A DNA stretch of 36,824 nucleotides from Acidobacteriota bacterium (GTDB taxonomy: Bacteria > Acidobacteriota > Terriglobia > Terriglobales > Acidobacteriaceae), in assembly GCA_003225005.1 (NCBI GenBank), contig QIAN01000156.1, positions 1-36,824 of the forward strand. Direction: 5' to 3'. Both the position numbers and the translations under genes were made by a program. Numbering within the stretch: position 1 is the first letter of the stretch; the number at the start of each line of letters is the position of its first letter. Below are positions 36,200 to 36,824 of the stretch, piece by piece. Below the pieces are notes generated by a model. It searched no databases, had not been told where the DNA came from, and saw only the letters and a program-made list of their open reading frames with translations.

Positions 36200-36824
36200 A
36201 AGCTGCTTGCTGTTTCAATTGTTTAGCGTCGAAATGTGCTCCCTTCTTCCAGAGGATTAGAGTGATCGCTGCAATCTTTCGCGCCAAGGTGAGGCGAGCC
36301 ATTGCTGGCTTCATGCCTTTCGTGAGCAAGCCTTGGTAGAAGTCGTGGAACGCTCCCTCCCGGCTGCTGGCCATACTCGCCGCAGTTGCTGTGGTTTCTT
36401 GGAACGTTGCAGCTGTCCTCCCACGTAATGGTATTGCGCGCTATCGCGCGTCTCAATCGCGAGACCGCTGTAGGTCCACAGTTGCCGCTTGGTGCGGAAA
36501 CGATGAGGGGTTTGGATCAGCGCGATGAGCAGCGCGGCTCGGATCGGGCCGATCGAAGGAACCTGGCGCAGTAATTTGGTCGCGCTCTGTTTGCGACTCT
36601 CGGCCAACAGATCCTTCCGCACCGCTTGGCGCAACTCTCGCAGAGCATCGAGCTGTTGGTAGAAAAACTCAGCCCGCCGGCGGACGCCCGCTTTTGCAAT
36701 CTTGTTCAACCACTCTGTGCGATGACGCGGGGCGTAGACTTGCTGCCCCCCACACAAAATTCCCCAACTGCGATACAGAGCCTTCACTCGATTCATTACC
36801 CGGGTGAGATCTTTGCTGATCGTC
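36198..36824 (-). pseudogene. IS110-family transposase relic (5' end beyond window)
   Basis: The right-edge frame reads ISKDLTRVMNRVKALYRSW and then the C-terminal Transposase_20 region: LRQVPSIGPIRAALLIALIQ, RTKRQLWTYSGLAIETRDS and GGQLQRSKKPQQLR. Near 36375-36385 the homology jumps to another frame, continuing ASSREGAFHDFYQGLLTKG, MKPAMARLTLARKIAAITL and FDAKQLKQQAA to a stop at 36198. The linking stretch normally between these pieces (around 15-20 residues with an NRN or NHxLK pattern) is missing, so an internal deletion with frameshift has inactivated it. The DEDD-type N-terminal half lies off the window. Confidence 0.85.

Overview
The window reads as a stretch of chromosome from an Acidobacteriota bacterium, probably a soil member of the Terriglobia/'Koribacter' type. 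This is inferred from gene content and cannot be confirmed without searches. The pointers are two large Ser/Thr kinases with C-terminal beta-propeller or TPR sensor regions, a relic of a carboxypeptidase-regulatory-like TonB receptor, a TonB-family protein with a long cytoplasmic N-terminus, MacB/FtsX permease pairs, ASH/Ig-repeat secreted proteins and several small secreted proteins of acidobacterial look.

Layout: (1-5.6 kb) the 5' part of a secreted GH29 alpha-L-fucosidase, a TonB-receptor 3' relic, a D-2-hydroxyacid dehydrogenase, an Hsp20 gene with a clear terminator, and a relic of an excisionase-type HTH gene. (5.6-12.3 kb) a forward block of phosphoketolase and acetate kinase overlapping by one base, then a SulP anion transporter with a STAS domain and an SDR oxidoreductase. 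Xfp plus AckA form the short route sugar phosphate -> acetyl phosphate -> acetate + ATP. (12.4-21.4 kb) an ISKra4-type transposase relic, then reverse-strand genes: kinase with PD40 propeller, a multiply frameshifted tyrosine-integrase relic, a TonB-like protein, a Tat-exported aminotransferase, a small secreted protein and a copper radical oxidase (AA5/kelch) with two Ig-like repeats.

(21.4-30.3 kb) the most mobile-looking part. A tandem 13-bp repeat with three TTGACA motifs is followed by the 3' half of a tRNA-Ser(UGA) gene, a classic attachment-site scar, and a repeat-rich noncoding segment. Beyond these lie a Fis-type HTH relic, a second kinase with an altered catalytic loop (HCDLTPRN), a SagB-type FMN oxidoreductase with a 67-residue gene directly upstream, a hypothetical ORF and further small genes. 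If the tRNA scar marks an island end, the island extends rightward from about 22.17 kb.

(30.3-36.8 kb) a 5'-truncated secreted-protein gene, two MacB/FtsX permeases without an ATPase or adaptor (the second broken by what looks like a one-base deletion), an ASH/fibronectin secreted protein, a polytopic membrane protein, and a decayed IS110-family transposase running off the right edge with a structured noncoding tail.

The main theme is a mosaic of intact metabolic and secreted genes with at least eight truncated or frameshifted relics. The most interesting candidates are the tRNA-Ser scar with its adjacent repeats, the 67-aa/SagB pair, the divergent kinase, the copper radical oxidase with its upstream repeat array, and the structured tail of the IS110 relic.
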